Below, piece after piece: positions 7,841 through 16,518 of a stretch of 34,053 nucleotides of DNA. Source of the stretch: Deltaproteobacteria bacterium. GTDB lineage: Bacteria; Desulfobacterota; DSM-4660; Desulfatiglandales; Desulfatiglandaceae. Every line of letters begins with the position of its first letter. Position 1 is the first letter of the stretch. The notes under the pieces are model-generated. The model saw only the letters and a list, made by a program, of their open reading frames with translations, had not been told where the DNA came from and did no database searches. The position numbers and the translations under genes were made by a program. The DNA lies in assembly GCA_021163285.1 (NCBI GenBank), contig JAGGXA010000164.1, forward strand, positions 1 through 34,053. Reading direction: 5' to 3'.

Positions 7841-9075
7841 TCCCGTACCTCTATATGAAAGGTGATCATTTTTTTTAGAAGCAGCCTTTTTAACATCTCG
7901 GTCAGCTCCCCCCTTGAAACCCCTTTTTCGCTTATTATCTCATTTATGGACATGCGGCCGTTCAGCATCTCCGTCAACCAGCCCCAGGCCTTGCCGAGAA
8001 TCTCCTCTATCTCCTTATTTCCTGAAAGGGCCATGGGTTTAAGACCGTCATCAAGGGCCGGAAGTTCCCGGAATCCTTTATAAAGGCAAAAATCGGTCGG
8101 CCGGTAGGCGAAAAGACAGGGTTCCCTTCCGAACTTTCTGTGATAGATATAGCGATATGCGCTCAAACCGGCGCTGATCCCATCGGAGACGGCCCTTGAA
8201 AATGAATTATACCCCCCTGCCGTAACATCCCCTGCGGCAAAAATCCCGGGGACGGATGTCTGCATATCCCGGTTTACCTCTATAAATGACGACCCTGACC
8301 AGATGTCTCCCATGTTAATCCTGCAAGTGGGTAAAAGTTCATAGGAATTAAAGTCAAGCAATACCCCGGCGCACAGCATATCCCGTCTGCCTTCAGGTGT
8401 CAAAACACTTATTCCTTTCAGGCCTCCATCACCCCAATAACTTTCGACCCAACCGCGAATGATCTCACCTGAACCATCTTTGCCTTCCCCGTCATCTCCC
8501 TCTTCCTCCATTACAAAGGCAATATCCGACCCTGCGCCTGCACGATTCAGCTCTCTTATAAGGGGAATCAGGTTCATAAGCTTTGGACTGCCTACGATAA
8601 CAAGTCTCGGCTCCCACCTCCTGCTTAACAACTCCTTCGTGCGGGATACGATAAACTCATACCCCATACTCGTTACCATAAGCCCTTTTCCAAGATAATC
8701 TATCTCATTTACAAGAACCTTAATCCCGGTCGTAATAACAACGGCAAGTGACCTGAAGACCTTTCCGCCGGAAGTTATGACCTCTTTCACGTCTCCCCTG
8801 CCTGTGATACGCGTAACCCTTCCATAATGGACAGGTATATTTAATTTTAAGATGTCTTTCTTCATACGGCTGAGGATTTCCTTCCCCTCAATTTTCCATG
8901 AAGGTCCGGTAAAAAAACACCCCTGCCATGCAGCGAGACCGCCTATAGAAGAATTCTCGATAAGGAGAACACTGCATGGGACGGCCCTGTCTCTTTTCAC
9001 CCATCGGGCCCTGACAGCAGCGCTTATACCTGCAGGCCCTCCCCCGACTATGATAAGGTCCCAGTCATAATTCAT
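7822..9075 (-). CDS. Thioredoxin-reductase-like FAD protein with extra C-terminal helical domain
   Basis: The N-terminus (LIIVGGGPAGISAA) is a clear FAD-binding Rossmann motif, and FAAGDVTAGG near residue 300 is the second flavin motif. The layout is that of thioredoxin-reductase-like pyridine nucleotide-disulfide oxidoreductases. The redox-active CxxC of true thioredoxin reductases is not visible, and the NAD(P)H loop reads VIVGSPKLMN instead of GxGxxG, so electron transfer may be unusual. After the flavoprotein core come about 90 residues ending in a helix-turn-helix-like segment (SINEIISEKGVSRGELTEML). ATG 9075 (MNYDWD) is chosen over 9201 because GGAG lies 8 nt upstream. It overlaps the LeuD-like gene by 11 bp. 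It may reduce or desaturate a pathway intermediate (inference). Confidence 0.82.
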   Translation of the reverse strand: MNYDWDLIIVGGGPAGISAAVRARWVKRDRAVPCSVLLIENSSIGGLAAWQGCFFTGPSWKIEGKEILSRMKKDILKLNIPVHYGRVTRITGRGDVKEVITSGGKVFRSLAVVITTGIKVLVNEIDYLGKGLMVTSMGYEFIVSRTKELLSRRWEPRLVIVGSPKLMNLIPLIRELNRAGAGSDIAFVMEEEGDDGEGKDGSGEIIRGWVESYWGDGGLKGISVLTPEGRRDMLCAGVLLDFNSYELLPTCRINMGDIWSGSSFIEVNRDMQTSVPGIFAAGDVTAGGYNSFSRAVSDGISAGLSAYRYIYHRKFGREPCLFAYRPTDFCLYKGFRELPALDDGLKPMALSGNKEIEEILGKAWGWLTEMLNGRMSINEIISEKGVSRGELTEMLKRLLLKKMITFHIEVRECFPPM

Positions 9076-9583
9076 CCGAATTCTCCACAAGGTATGGGAT
9101 GAGTCCCCCGGAGGACAAGACCTTTTTGATATGCGAATCAATGGGAGAGAATCGATATTTATTTTTACTGGAAAGTTTAATAAAACCGTTTTCCGGATCA
9201 ATCAGGCATTTCTCTCCATCGCAGGCCCTGTCATGGATATTACCGCATACAAGGGGAGGTATCCCCATATTCACAAGGCTGCGAAAGAATATCCTGGCAA
9301 AGGATTTTGCAACAACCGCCTTGATCCCGCAGGCGAGAAGCGCTCTTACAGAAGTCTCGCGGCTGGAACCGCAGCCAAAGTTGTATCCTGCCACAATCAC
9401 CAGGTCTTCATCCAATGAGGCGCTGTTAACGCCTGAACCAAGCCTTTTCATCCCTTCAAGCAGGCCTTTTTTAATCCTTTCCCTTTCGAGGCTGAAAAAG
9501 GAGGGAGGGTGCAGGATATCCGTGTTTACCTGGTCGCCAAGCTTCCATATCCTGCCCTGAATTATAGTTGAAGTATCCGTCAT
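9065..9583 (-). CDS. LeuD-like small subunit of an aconitase-family hydro-lyase
   Basis: This 172-residue protein is the swivelling small subunit of isopropylmalate, homoaconitate or methylmalate-type dehydratases. Landmarks are GDQVNTDILHP at the N-terminus and YNFGCGSSRETS in the middle, both standard for LeuD. It works with the LeuC-like large subunit encoded upstream to isomerise a 2-hydroxyacid by dehydration and rehydration. A gap of about 100 nt separates the two subunits and contains a degraded copy of the GTTCCCACGC repeat. ATG 9583 has only a weak ribosome site. The short length (about 165-170 aa) matches archaeal-type LeuD/HacB/AksE rather than the longer enterobacterial LeuD. Substrate specificity cannot be read directly. 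Confidence 0.9.
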   Translation of the reverse strand: MTDTSTIIQGRIWKLGDQVNTDILHPPSFFSLERERIKKGLLEGMKRLGSGVNSASLDEDLVIVAGYNFGCGSSRETSVRALLACGIKAVVAKSFARIFFRSLVNMGIPPLVCGNIHDRACDGEKCLIDPENGFIKLSSKNKYRFSPIDSHIKKVLSSGGLIPYLVENSDEL

Positions 9584-9618
9584 AATAATATCCGTTCATA
9601 GTCCTTATCCAACAACTT

Positions 9619-9641
9619 GTTTCCACGCTCTGCATGGGAAC
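9619..9641. repeat. Degraded copy of GTTCCCACGC-TCT-GCGTGGGAAC repeat
   Basis: GTTTCCACGC-TCT-GCATGGGAAC is an imperfect version of the hairpin found intact at 31916-31936. It sits in the spacer between the LeuC-like and LeuD-like genes. I recall similar short palindromes being widespread in environmental bacterial genomes. Confidence 0.6.
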
Positions 9642-9685
9642 GAGCGCCATAACCCTGAACCTTTAAACCTGTAATCCGTAACCAT

Positions 9686-10930
9686 TTACACCTCCCCTGG
9701 ATCAGTAATCTCTCCCTTCAGGGCTGATGCCGCTGCGGTCAGAGGGGATGCAAGATACACCATGGATAAGGGGTCTCCCATCCTGCCCTTGAAGTTCCTG
9801 TTTGAGGCGCTGACGCACCTTTCACCGGCAGCGAGTATCCCCTTGTCTATACCGCCGCATGGGCCGCAGCCCGGATTCAGGATCACCCCGCCTGCATCCA
9901 TCAGGGACTGGATATAACCTCTCTTCAGGGCCTCCATATAAACCTTGTTTGATGCCGGCTGAATAATGAGTCTCACATGTCTTTCCACCCTTTTTCCCCC
10001 AAGAATATAAGCCGCCATCCTGAGATCCCTGAGTCTGCCACCCGTACAGGAACCTATAAAGACCTGATCGATTGCCACCCCCTTTAAATCAGCCGCATTA
10101 ACTACGTTTGAAGGACTGTGGGGAAGGGCAACCGCAGGTTTTAGTTGGGCAAGATCTACCTTGATCTTCTCCTTATACTGAAAGTTATCCTCAAAAGGAG
10201 GGGTGATTCCTCCCCGGGCTCCTCCCCTTTTCGTCATATATTCATAGGTGATATCATCAGGGAAGAATGAACCGTTTTTTGCGCCCCCTTCCACCACCAT
10301 GTTGCATATTGCAAACCTGTCATCCATGGAAACGGCCTTGTCTCTATCGTAGAACTCCAGCGCCTTATACAGGAAACCGTCCTGACCTTTTCTTTTCAGG
10401 AGTTCAAGAGCAATATCCTTTCCCATGATATATGGGGGGAGTTTTCCTGTAAGGTCAATGCGCACGGCTGTCGGAGGCATAAGCCATGTCTTTCCGGTAA
10501 TAAGGGTATACAAAATATCGGTAGAGCTCATTCCCGTGGCAAAACAGCCGAGAGCGCCCGCTGTGGTGGTATGGGAATCCGCCCCAAGCACCAGCATCCC
10601 GGGCCCAATCCATGGCCCTTCAACAAGGAGCTGATGGCATATTCCCTTGTATACAAGGCTGTTTGTTATCCCCTCCTTCTCGATAAAATCAATGACCTTC
10701 TTTACCAGATTGGCCCGTTCCACCGTGGATGGAGGAGCGAAATGGTCAACAGTTATAAGGACTTTTTCTTTGTTCCAGATCTTCTCCTGCAGTTTCTCAA
10801 GTTCCGGCAAAAGGAGCACAAGAGCCGGATCATGCAAAAGCACAAAATCGACCTTTACAGGAAGATATTCACCCTCCCCTTCTCCTGTTACATGGTCCGT
10901 GATGATCTTTTTTGAAAATCCATTACCCAT
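9686..10930 (-). CDS. LeuC-like large subunit of an aconitase-family hydro-lyase
   Basis: The 414-residue product is the catalytic [4Fe-4S] subunit of a LeuC/HacA/AksD-type dehydratase. Cluster ligands appear as the Cys in GSCTGGRL and the pair in NPGCGPCGG. The substrate-side motif GADSHTTTAGALG is intact. The length fits the archaeal/NifV-linked subgroup. The track start at 11008 runs deep into the upstream synthase gene. ATG 10930 (MGNGFSKK) is preferred because it gives an 8-bp overlap and the family's usual N-terminus, with AGAGGTG upstream. With the synthase and small subunit it forms a 2-oxoacid chain-extension module, but no isopropylmalate-dehydrogenase-type gene follows, so the module as seen stops at the isomerised hydroxyacid or the unsaturated acid. 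Confidence 0.9.
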   Translation of the reverse strand: MGNGFSKKIITDHVTGEGEGEYLPVKVDFVLLHDPALVLLLPELEKLQEKIWNKEKVLITVDHFAPPSTVERANLVKKVIDFIEKEGITNSLVYKGICHQLLVEGPWIGPGMLVLGADSHTTTAGALGCFATGMSSTDILYTLITGKTWLMPPTAVRIDLTGKLPPYIMGKDIALELLKRKGQDGFLYKALEFYDRDKAVSMDDRFAICNMVVEGGAKNGSFFPDDITYEYMTKRGGARGGITPPFEDNFQYKEKIKVDLAQLKPAVALPHSPSNVVNAADLKGVAIDQVFIGSCTGGRLRDLRMAAYILGGKRVERHVRLIIQPASNKVYMEALKRGYIQSLMDAGGVILNPGCGPCGGIDKGILAAGERCVSASNRNFKGRMGDPLSMVYLASPLTAAASALKGEITDPGEV

Positions 10931-12110
10931 CCCCCGAAAGCACCTCTTGCACAATTTCCATGAATACGGCCTCCGAAAAACCGAGGCAGCGTTCATAATA
11001 CTTTTCAAGCTCCACAGCCATTCTGATGATATCCTTTTTTCCCTCTCTTATCTTCCGCTCCTTGACCTTACGGAGTATCTCCTGTAACTGTACGTAATGG
11101 GCCTCATATCCCAGTTCTTTTAAAAGGTGTCTTATTGTCCCTGTACCTGTATGCTTTCCGAGGACAAAGGCTGATTTTCTGTTTACCTCCGCGGGGTCAA
11201 TGCCTGTGTAAATCTCCTTGTCTTTAAGTATTCCATCAACGTGTATTCCTGACTCGTGACGAAAAGAGTTTTTCCCGACAATCGGGGTATGGGGCGGCAG
11301 GAATATGCCGGAACATCTCTCAACAAGCCTTGAGAGGTCATAAACCCTTTTGGTATCTATCCCATGGGGCCGACGGATGAATTTATCGATGCCGAGAGCC
11401 ACTTCATGCAGGGGGGCATTCCCCGCCCTCTCACCAATCCCGTTGACCGTGACGGATGGGCAACTCGCCCCTGCTTTCAGCGCTGTGAGCGTGTTGGCGG
11501 TTGCAAGCCCTAAATCATTGTGACAGTGAACTCCGAGCTCCATCCCGCAGGGAACACTTTCCCTGAGTTTTTTTACCATCCTCTCCATCCCGTCCGGTTC
11601 CATAATACCCACAGTATCGCAGATAAAGGCCCTTTTAGCCCCCCATTCACCTGCCTTGCGACATAGCTCACAAAGGAAAGGCAGACAGGCCCTCGACGCA
11701 TCCTCGGCAACGAGATTAACCCTGAGGCCCATCCGGACGGCATAGATAATCATATCTCTTGTCAGCCTCGTTACTTCATCCCCTGTCATCCCGAGCTTGC
11801 TTTTAAGGTGTATCGGGCTTACAGGGCATATAAGGAATATCTCCCCTGCCCCGCACCCCCTTGCCTGCTCAACCTCTTCTCGTCTTAACCTTGCCGATAC
11901 CCCAATTGATGCGGAAAGATCCTCCCCGACGATGGCTTTAATCGTATCCCTCTCCTCTTTAGAGACCGAAGGCATGCCGACATCGAGTATCTGGACTCCC
12001 GCCCGGTCAAGCTCCCTTGCAATTCCGATTTTTTCTTCTTTGGTAAAAAAAACCCCGGGGGTTTGCTCCCCCTCTCTCAAGGTACCGTCTAAAATACTGA
12101 TACTATCCAC
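10923..12110 (-). CDS. Homocitrate/2-isopropylmalate synthase-family enzyme (NifV/AksA-like)
   Basis: This 395-residue HMGL-like TIM-barrel enzyme condenses acetyl-CoA with a 2-oxoacid. Diagnostic motifs are LDGTLREGEQTPG at the N-terminus, HCHNDLG with the metal-binding His pair, NGIGERAGN, and the C-terminal FRHESGIHVDG. It lacks the LeuA regulatory domain (LeuA is about 510 aa), and its length matches NifV/AksA homocitrate synthases. No nif genes are visible. The start is taken as GTG 12110 because GGAGG lies 5 nt upstream; the track's TTG 12125 has no such site. It overlaps the radical SAM gene by 8 bp. The exact oxoacid (2-oxoglutarate, pyruvate, a branched acid or other) is unknown. Confidence 0.9.
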   Translation of the reverse strand: MDSISILDGTLREGEQTPGVFFTKEEKIGIARELDRAGVQILDVGMPSVSKEERDTIKAIVGEDLSASIGVSARLRREEVEQARGCGAGEIFLICPVSPIHLKSKLGMTGDEVTRLTRDMIIYAVRMGLRVNLVAEDASRACLPFLCELCRKAGEWGAKRAFICDTVGIMEPDGMERMVKKLRESVPCGMELGVHCHNDLGLATANTLTALKAGASCPSVTVNGIGERAGNAPLHEVALGIDKFIRRPHGIDTKRVYDLSRLVERCSGIFLPPHTPIVGKNSFRHESGIHVDGILKDKEIYTGIDPAEVNRKSAFVLGKHTGTGTIRHLLKELGYEAHYVQLQEILRKVKERKIREGKKDIIRMAVELEKYYERCLGFSEAVFMEIVQEVLSGDG

Positions 12111-13662
12111 GGACGCCTCCAACAATCCATCTCATATATCTGCAGTATATCCTTCCCCGGAAAGGGCTGCTGCTCTTTGCGGGATTCGGGTGGAAAGAAC
12201 AATGGTGCCTGCATCTCGTCCTTTTCAGGAGCCTTTCAAATCCAAACCGGTCCAGGAGCTTTCCGTTTCCAAGGTAATCGGGGATATAATATCCAATACC
12301 GCCCGAACCTGCACCTGCCCGAAAAAAATCTTCAAATGAGTTTCTTAAAGATACGATCCCAAACTCCTCAGGGTTCATATACCAGGGGGCAGCAGGCTCA
12401 ATCGAAATGGGAGATGTCCATGTCCTCCCGATATTTTTAAACCTCCGCTTTATCTCCTTGCGAAGTGAATATGTCTTTGCAAGGTCTTTAAACTTCTCTC
12501 CGGGTATCCCCATGGCGAAGAATATATCGACCCTTATTCCCAATTTTTCCGCACGGGATATTGTCTTCATCAATGCATCATTTGAAAATGAAAAGCTCTT
12601 GTTACGACGTCTTATCCGCTCATCTCCCGATTCAGGGGAAAGGGCGATAATAGAGCCGTTCAAGTCAAAAGTCGCTGCAAATGCCTTCAGAAAGGTTTCA
12701 GAAGGAATAGAAAAAGACTCGAAATAACACTTGACCCTTAGCCCCCTCATCCTTAAAAGAGGAAAAAGTTCAAGGTAATATCTTTCTCCTTCCTTTCCCG
12801 GGTCAAAGGCGATATGTATCATCTCATAGCCGGATTCAACCGCCTCAGATACAGTATCTGCGACCTTCGAATGGGTGCGGAATACTACACTGCGCCTGCC
12901 GTTTACGAGATACTGGGCCCTGTTGCCGCCTCCGCACCATGTGCAATTGCCTGAACATCCCCGCCCGATATTTAATGGAAAGATGGCAGGCCCCAAGTGA
13001 AAATACCTCCTGTTCTTTTCTTTTGAAAGGCCCTTTGCCCATACAAAGGGCATTCCCATGTAATGCACATAATCGCTGCTGTCCAAAAGGAGATCAAGAT
13101 TCGCAAAGGAAGAGGCGTCAAGGTCTGATTCATTCGCAACGAAAGAGATGGGATTTTCCCTGATCTCATCCCTCTCCCGCCATATAAGGTTGGGGACTGC
13201 TTTCAGCTCTTTACCATTTTTAATCGAGGCCATCAATGCCGTAAGGGGGGCCTCTGCATCACCCCGGATTATCGCATCAATCTGGGAAAAGGAGGCCATG
13301 ATATCCCTCGAAAAGAAGCTTGCAGTGTAGCCTCCGAGAACAATAAAAATATCCGGACTGTATCGTTTTATTTCCCCGGCAACCTTCATGACGTCATATG
13401 ACTGCTGGTGCCAGTGAAGAGGTATCGCCACAACAAGGGGTTTTTTTTCTTTTAAGAAGGAAAGAGGAGAAAAGACCCCGTTTTTTATCCAGGCAAGTCC
13501 GAGGTGCAGTATCTTTGTCTTATAACCGTTACGAACAGATAGATCGGCTAATGACCATGTGCCCATGGGGAGGAGGTTGATGGTCATGCATTCTCCATAA
13601 GGACGGGAAAAACTGGAAAACCCGGGCACATGAATAAAGAGAAGATCGAGGGTATTTATCAT
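12103..13662 (-). CDS. B12-binding-domain-type radical SAM protein
   Basis: The 519-residue protein has an N-terminal cobalamin-binding-like Rossmann region (residues about 40-130, with IFIVLGGYTASFF) and a radical SAM core with RGCSGNCTWCGGG, the C-x3-C-x2-C motif that binds [4Fe-4S] and SAM. A Cys-rich tail (TRCRHHCSFHPNP) may bind another cofactor. Class B radical SAM enzymes of this shape often methylate unreactive carbons or rearrange skeletons, but the B12-binding His motif DxHxxG is not evident, so cobalamin use is unproven. It is the first gene of the minus-strand cluster. No clear ribosome site precedes ATG 13662. Its product overlaps the synthase gene, tying it to the pathway. Confidence 0.88.
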   Translation of the reverse strand: MINTLDLLFIHVPGFSSFSRPYGECMTINLLPMGTWSLADLSVRNGYKTKILHLGLAWIKNGVFSPLSFLKEKKPLVVAIPLHWHQQSYDVMKVAGEIKRYSPDIFIVLGGYTASFFSRDIMASFSQIDAIIRGDAEAPLTALMASIKNGKELKAVPNLIWRERDEIRENPISFVANESDLDASSFANLDLLLDSSDYVHYMGMPFVWAKGLSKEKNRRYFHLGPAIFPLNIGRGCSGNCTWCGGGNRAQYLVNGRRSVVFRTHSKVADTVSEAVESGYEMIHIAFDPGKEGERYYLELFPLLRMRGLRVKCYFESFSIPSETFLKAFAATFDLNGSIIALSPESGDERIRRRNKSFSFSNDALMKTISRAEKLGIRVDIFFAMGIPGEKFKDLAKTYSLRKEIKRRFKNIGRTWTSPISIEPAAPWYMNPEEFGIVSLRNSFEDFFRAGAGSGGIGYYIPDYLGNGKLLDRFGFERLLKRTRCRHHCSFHPNPAKSSSPFRGRIYCRYMRWIVGGVRG

Positions 13663-13825
13663 TACAAAAAGGTTTTTTCTACAAATCTATATGCGTCTTA
13701 TTTAAAATTGGGTGTCTGAAATTGTTCTTATCCTGCTTACGTTTTTTACCCTATTTATCCTGCGGCGTCTACTAATAATAAATCCGATCAGGAAAGTTGA
13801 GGATCAATGCAATAAACTTAGTAAT

Positions 13826-13873
13826 CGTTCACAGGTTCAAGGTACAATTATTGAACCTGTAAACCCGTGAACG
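13826..13873. repeat. Nested inverted repeat in divergent intergenic region
   Basis: ACAGGTTCAA and TTGAACCTGT form a perfect 10-bp stem with a 10-nt loop. An outer pair, CGTTCAC and GTGAACG, extends it with a bulge. It lies between the divergent radical SAM gene and the TPR gene, close upstream of the predicted promoter at 13892. It could be a regulator site or another palindromic repeat. The window's first bases contain a related CCGTTCACGGAACG string. Confidence 0.5.
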
Positions 13874-13891
13874 GGCACATAAAATCAAAGT

Positions 13892-13920
13892 TTGACTTCA
13901 ATCGGGTTAAATTGTATGTT
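13892..13920 (+). promoter_or_regulatory. Predicted sigma70-type promoter for TPR lipoprotein gene
   Basis: TTGACT, a 17-nt spacer and TATGTT lie about 60 nt before the TPR gene start. The -35 box matches five of six consensus bases, and the spacing is ideal. Confidence 0.5.
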
Positions 13921-13981
13921 AAAAGTTAAGAAAGCGGTAGTTTTATATTAATGAATAAGGAAAATCAGGGCTTCCGGAATC

Positions 13982-16294
13982 ATGAAGATAAATAGATATA
14001 AAATCTTGCCGATCACCATGATTTATATATTCTTTCTCTATATTATTGGAACAGGATGCGCAAGCAAGGAAGAACAAAAAACGAGTCATTTAAAGAGGGC
14101 AAGGCAATACTTTGAAAAAATGGAATACAAAAAAGCCAGGATTGAATTTTTAAATGTAGTTCAGCTTGATCCCAATGATGACACGGCTTACTATGAGCTG
14201 GGCGAGACCTATCAGAAGTTAAGGCAACCGGAAGATGCCCTTCAATCATATAATAGAGCCATACTGATCAACCCTGACAACCTGAAGGCCCAGTTGAAGA
14301 TAGCCCGGTTTTTTCTCTCCGCGAAAATGATCGAGGAGGGGAAAAAAAAGGCTGAACTCGTTTTAGAAAGGTCACCCGAAAATATTGACGCACTGGTTAT
14401 TCTTTCGGAAGCCATGATCCGGAAAAATGATTATAATTCCGCTTCCAGTATCCTTGAAAAGGCCCTTGCAGTCAACCCTGAGGATTTCAAAGCCATTCTT
14501 ATGACAGGCCGTTTAGCAGCGCTGCAAAACAGGTTTGAACAGAGTCAAGAAGCATATCAAAAAGCGATATCCATTAATCCCTCGTCTCGGATCCCTTACA
14601 TGGAGTTATCCCGCATCTATGTAAAAAAAGGCATGTGGGATAGAGCGGAAACAGAACTAAAAAGGATGGTTCAGGCATCAGAAACAATGTCCGAGGAATT
14701 ATTAATTCTTGCCCGCTTTTATGAAACCTGGAAGAAATGGAAACAGGCTGAAAAAACCTACCTCGAAGCAGTTAATTTTTCAGCCAAAGATGATGAGTCT
14801 CCATTGATGAATCTGGGTGCATTTTATTCCCGTAGAAAATCATACGATAACGCCCTGAACACCTTTAAACAGGCAGCAAGCATCAAGGAAGGCGATCCGG
14901 ACATACTTATCATCATTGCAAAACTGCATATTGATTTTAAAAAAATAAACAGGGCAGAGGAAGTAATTGATAAGATATTAAAAAAAGATAAGGGAAATGT
15001 AAAAGCGAATTTTTTAAAAGGCTGGATTTGTCTTGATAAAAAGGATTTTCAAGATGCCGGAAAGAGATTTGATTACGTGCTTCGGGAAAATCCGGACAAT
15101 GCTGAAGCACATTATTTCAGGGCGCTCTGTATGTTGGAAGGTGGGGAGATCAAACTGGCTGAACAGCACCTTGTAAAATCATTGGAGCTTGCCCCCGGAC
15201 TCCTTAAGGCAAGATTACTTTTAACAGAGTGTTATCTTAAAGAAAGACATCAGGACCTTGCCCGCCTGCAGATTGATAAATTACTTGACCAGGCGCCGGA
15301 TAATGTGCTGTGCCTCATGGCAAAGGGCAACCTGAAAATTATTGAAAAGGACTTTAATGAAGCTGAAGCGGTTTTCCAACAAATAATCAAACAATCACCC
15401 GGTTACGCCCCTGCTTATATCAGACTTGCTAAACTCTGTAACTTTCTCGGAGAGCGGGAAAAGGCCATAGAAAACTTAAAAAAGGTCCTTGAGACAGATC
15501 GGAGACAGATAGATGCCCTCTCAATAATTACAGGCATATATATAAAGGATGAAAGATTTGATCAGGCTGTCCGGGTCTGCGAAGAACAGAAGGAGATAAA
15601 TGAAACAGATGCATCTTTTTCAGCCGCTGTTGAAAATTTGGAGGGGAATATTTACCTGGCAAAAAAAGATTTTAAAATGGCCCGTCATCATTTTGAGAAG
15701 GCAATCAATATTGATCCCGATATCCTGGCCCCATATCCTGCGCTTGCAAAACTCAGTATTGAGGAAAAAGAGATTGATAAAGCTATTTCCAAATATAAGG
15801 CCATGTTAAAAAAGAATCCGGAATATCTTGCCGGATATATGGCCCTTGGCATAATTTATGAGAAAAATGGTGACGAAAAAAAGGCAGAGGCTGTTTACAG
15901 GGAGGCGATTGAGATTAAGAACGATTTTGGTCCTGCCGCAAATAACCTGGCATGGAACCTCGCTGAAACGGGTGGTAATATTGATGAGGCCCTCAGATTT
16001 GCACGAATTGCCAAAGAAAAGCTGCCTGACAGCCCGGTCGTCATGGATACGCTCGGATGGATTTATTACCTCAAAGGGAGTTATCTTAACGCTATTTCTG
16101 AATTTCAGGCCGGCCTGGAGTGTAATCCCGACAATCCTTTGATCAATTATCATATGGGACTTGCATATTATAGGGAACATAAGCCGGATATGGCAAAGAC
16201 ATTTTTAGAAAATGCTCTTTCGATCGACCGAAACTTCAAGGGTTCAGGGGATGCACGCGATATACTTGCCCATATCAAGACCGTAGGCCCCTAA
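13982..16294 (+). CDS. TPR-repeat lipoprotein
   Basis: The 770-residue protein starts with a lipoprotein signal peptide: Lys/Arg-rich N-terminus, hydrophobic stretch, and lipobox IGTGC with Cys at about residue 26. The rest is a long array of tetratricopeptide repeats with the typical W/LG-Y-A-P spacing (for example AYYELGETYQKL and NLAWNLAETGGN). It would be a membrane-tethered scaffold for protein-protein contacts, often found in exopolysaccharide export or PEP-CTERM/exosortase loci (PrsT-like). No exosortase or polysaccharide genes are visible here, so that link is speculative. It ends in a repeat-filled gap before the signalling genes, which may be a separate transcript. Confidence 0.88.
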   Translation: MKINRYKILPITMIYIFFLYIIGTGCASKEEQKTSHLKRARQYFEKMEYKKARIEFLNVVQLDPNDDTAYYELGETYQKLRQPEDALQSYNRAILINPDNLKAQLKIARFFLSAKMIEEGKKKAELVLERSPENIDALVILSEAMIRKNDYNSASSILEKALAVNPEDFKAILMTGRLAALQNRFEQSQEAYQKAISINPSSRIPYMELSRIYVKKGMWDRAETELKRMVQASETMSEELLILARFYETWKKWKQAEKTYLEAVNFSAKDDESPLMNLGAFYSRRKSYDNALNTFKQAASIKEGDPDILIIIAKLHIDFKKINRAEEVIDKILKKDKGNVKANFLKGWICLDKKDFQDAGKRFDYVLRENPDNAEAHYFRALCMLEGGEIKLAEQHLVKSLELAPGLLKARLLLTECYLKERHQDLARLQIDKLLDQAPDNVLCLMAKGNLKIIEKDFNEAEAVFQQIIKQSPGYAPAYIRLAKLCNFLGEREKAIENLKKVLETDRRQIDALSIITGIYIKDERFDQAVRVCEEQKEINETDASFSAAVENLEGNIYLAKKDFKMARHHFEKAINIDPDILAPYPALAKLSIEEKEIDKAISKYKAMLKKNPEYLAGYMALGIIYEKNGDEKKAEAVYREAIEIKNDFGPAANNLAWNLAETGGNIDEALRFARIAKEKLPDSPVVMDTLGWIYYLKGSYLNAISEFQAGLECNPDNPLINYHMGLAYYREHKPDMAKTFLENALSIDRNFKGSGDARDILAHIKTVGP

Positions 16295-16358
16295 GGGCTC
16301 GCGCAAAAATAACTTAACATTTCGGCATCTCATCTTCAGGTCATTTTTGACATATTTC

Positions 16359-16518
16359 AGGGAACTGGAAGGAAATAATCTTGGCATATTGCACAGAATT
16401 TTTGTTCGTCTTTAAGGCATGGTAACAGTTGCATAATGAACTATACAACTGTCAACACAACGTAGAAGACGGGCAAAAGGCCAAGCAGGATGCTGAGATT
16501 ATTTTCTGTAAGTTCCCC
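16359..16518. repeat. Palindromic repeat family A, copy 2
   Basis: This element starts with AGGGAACTGGAAGGAAATAA, ends with TTTTCTGTAAGTTCCC, and is nearly the reverse complement of the copy at 2769-2930. Its two 80-bp halves are themselves inverted copies, so the transcript could fold into one long hairpin. It lies directly after the TPR lipoprotein gene and before a family B copy. Confidence 0.8.

Noticed and set aside
9099-9560. 153-aa plus-strand ORF opposite the LeuD-like gene
   Set aside because: It is an antisense shadow; the LeuD motifs on the minus strand are unambiguous.
10923-12110. Nitrogen-fixation NifV
   Set aside because: The sequence is NifV-like, but no nif genes are present and LeuCD, LuxE and LuxC surround it, so the role is probably different.
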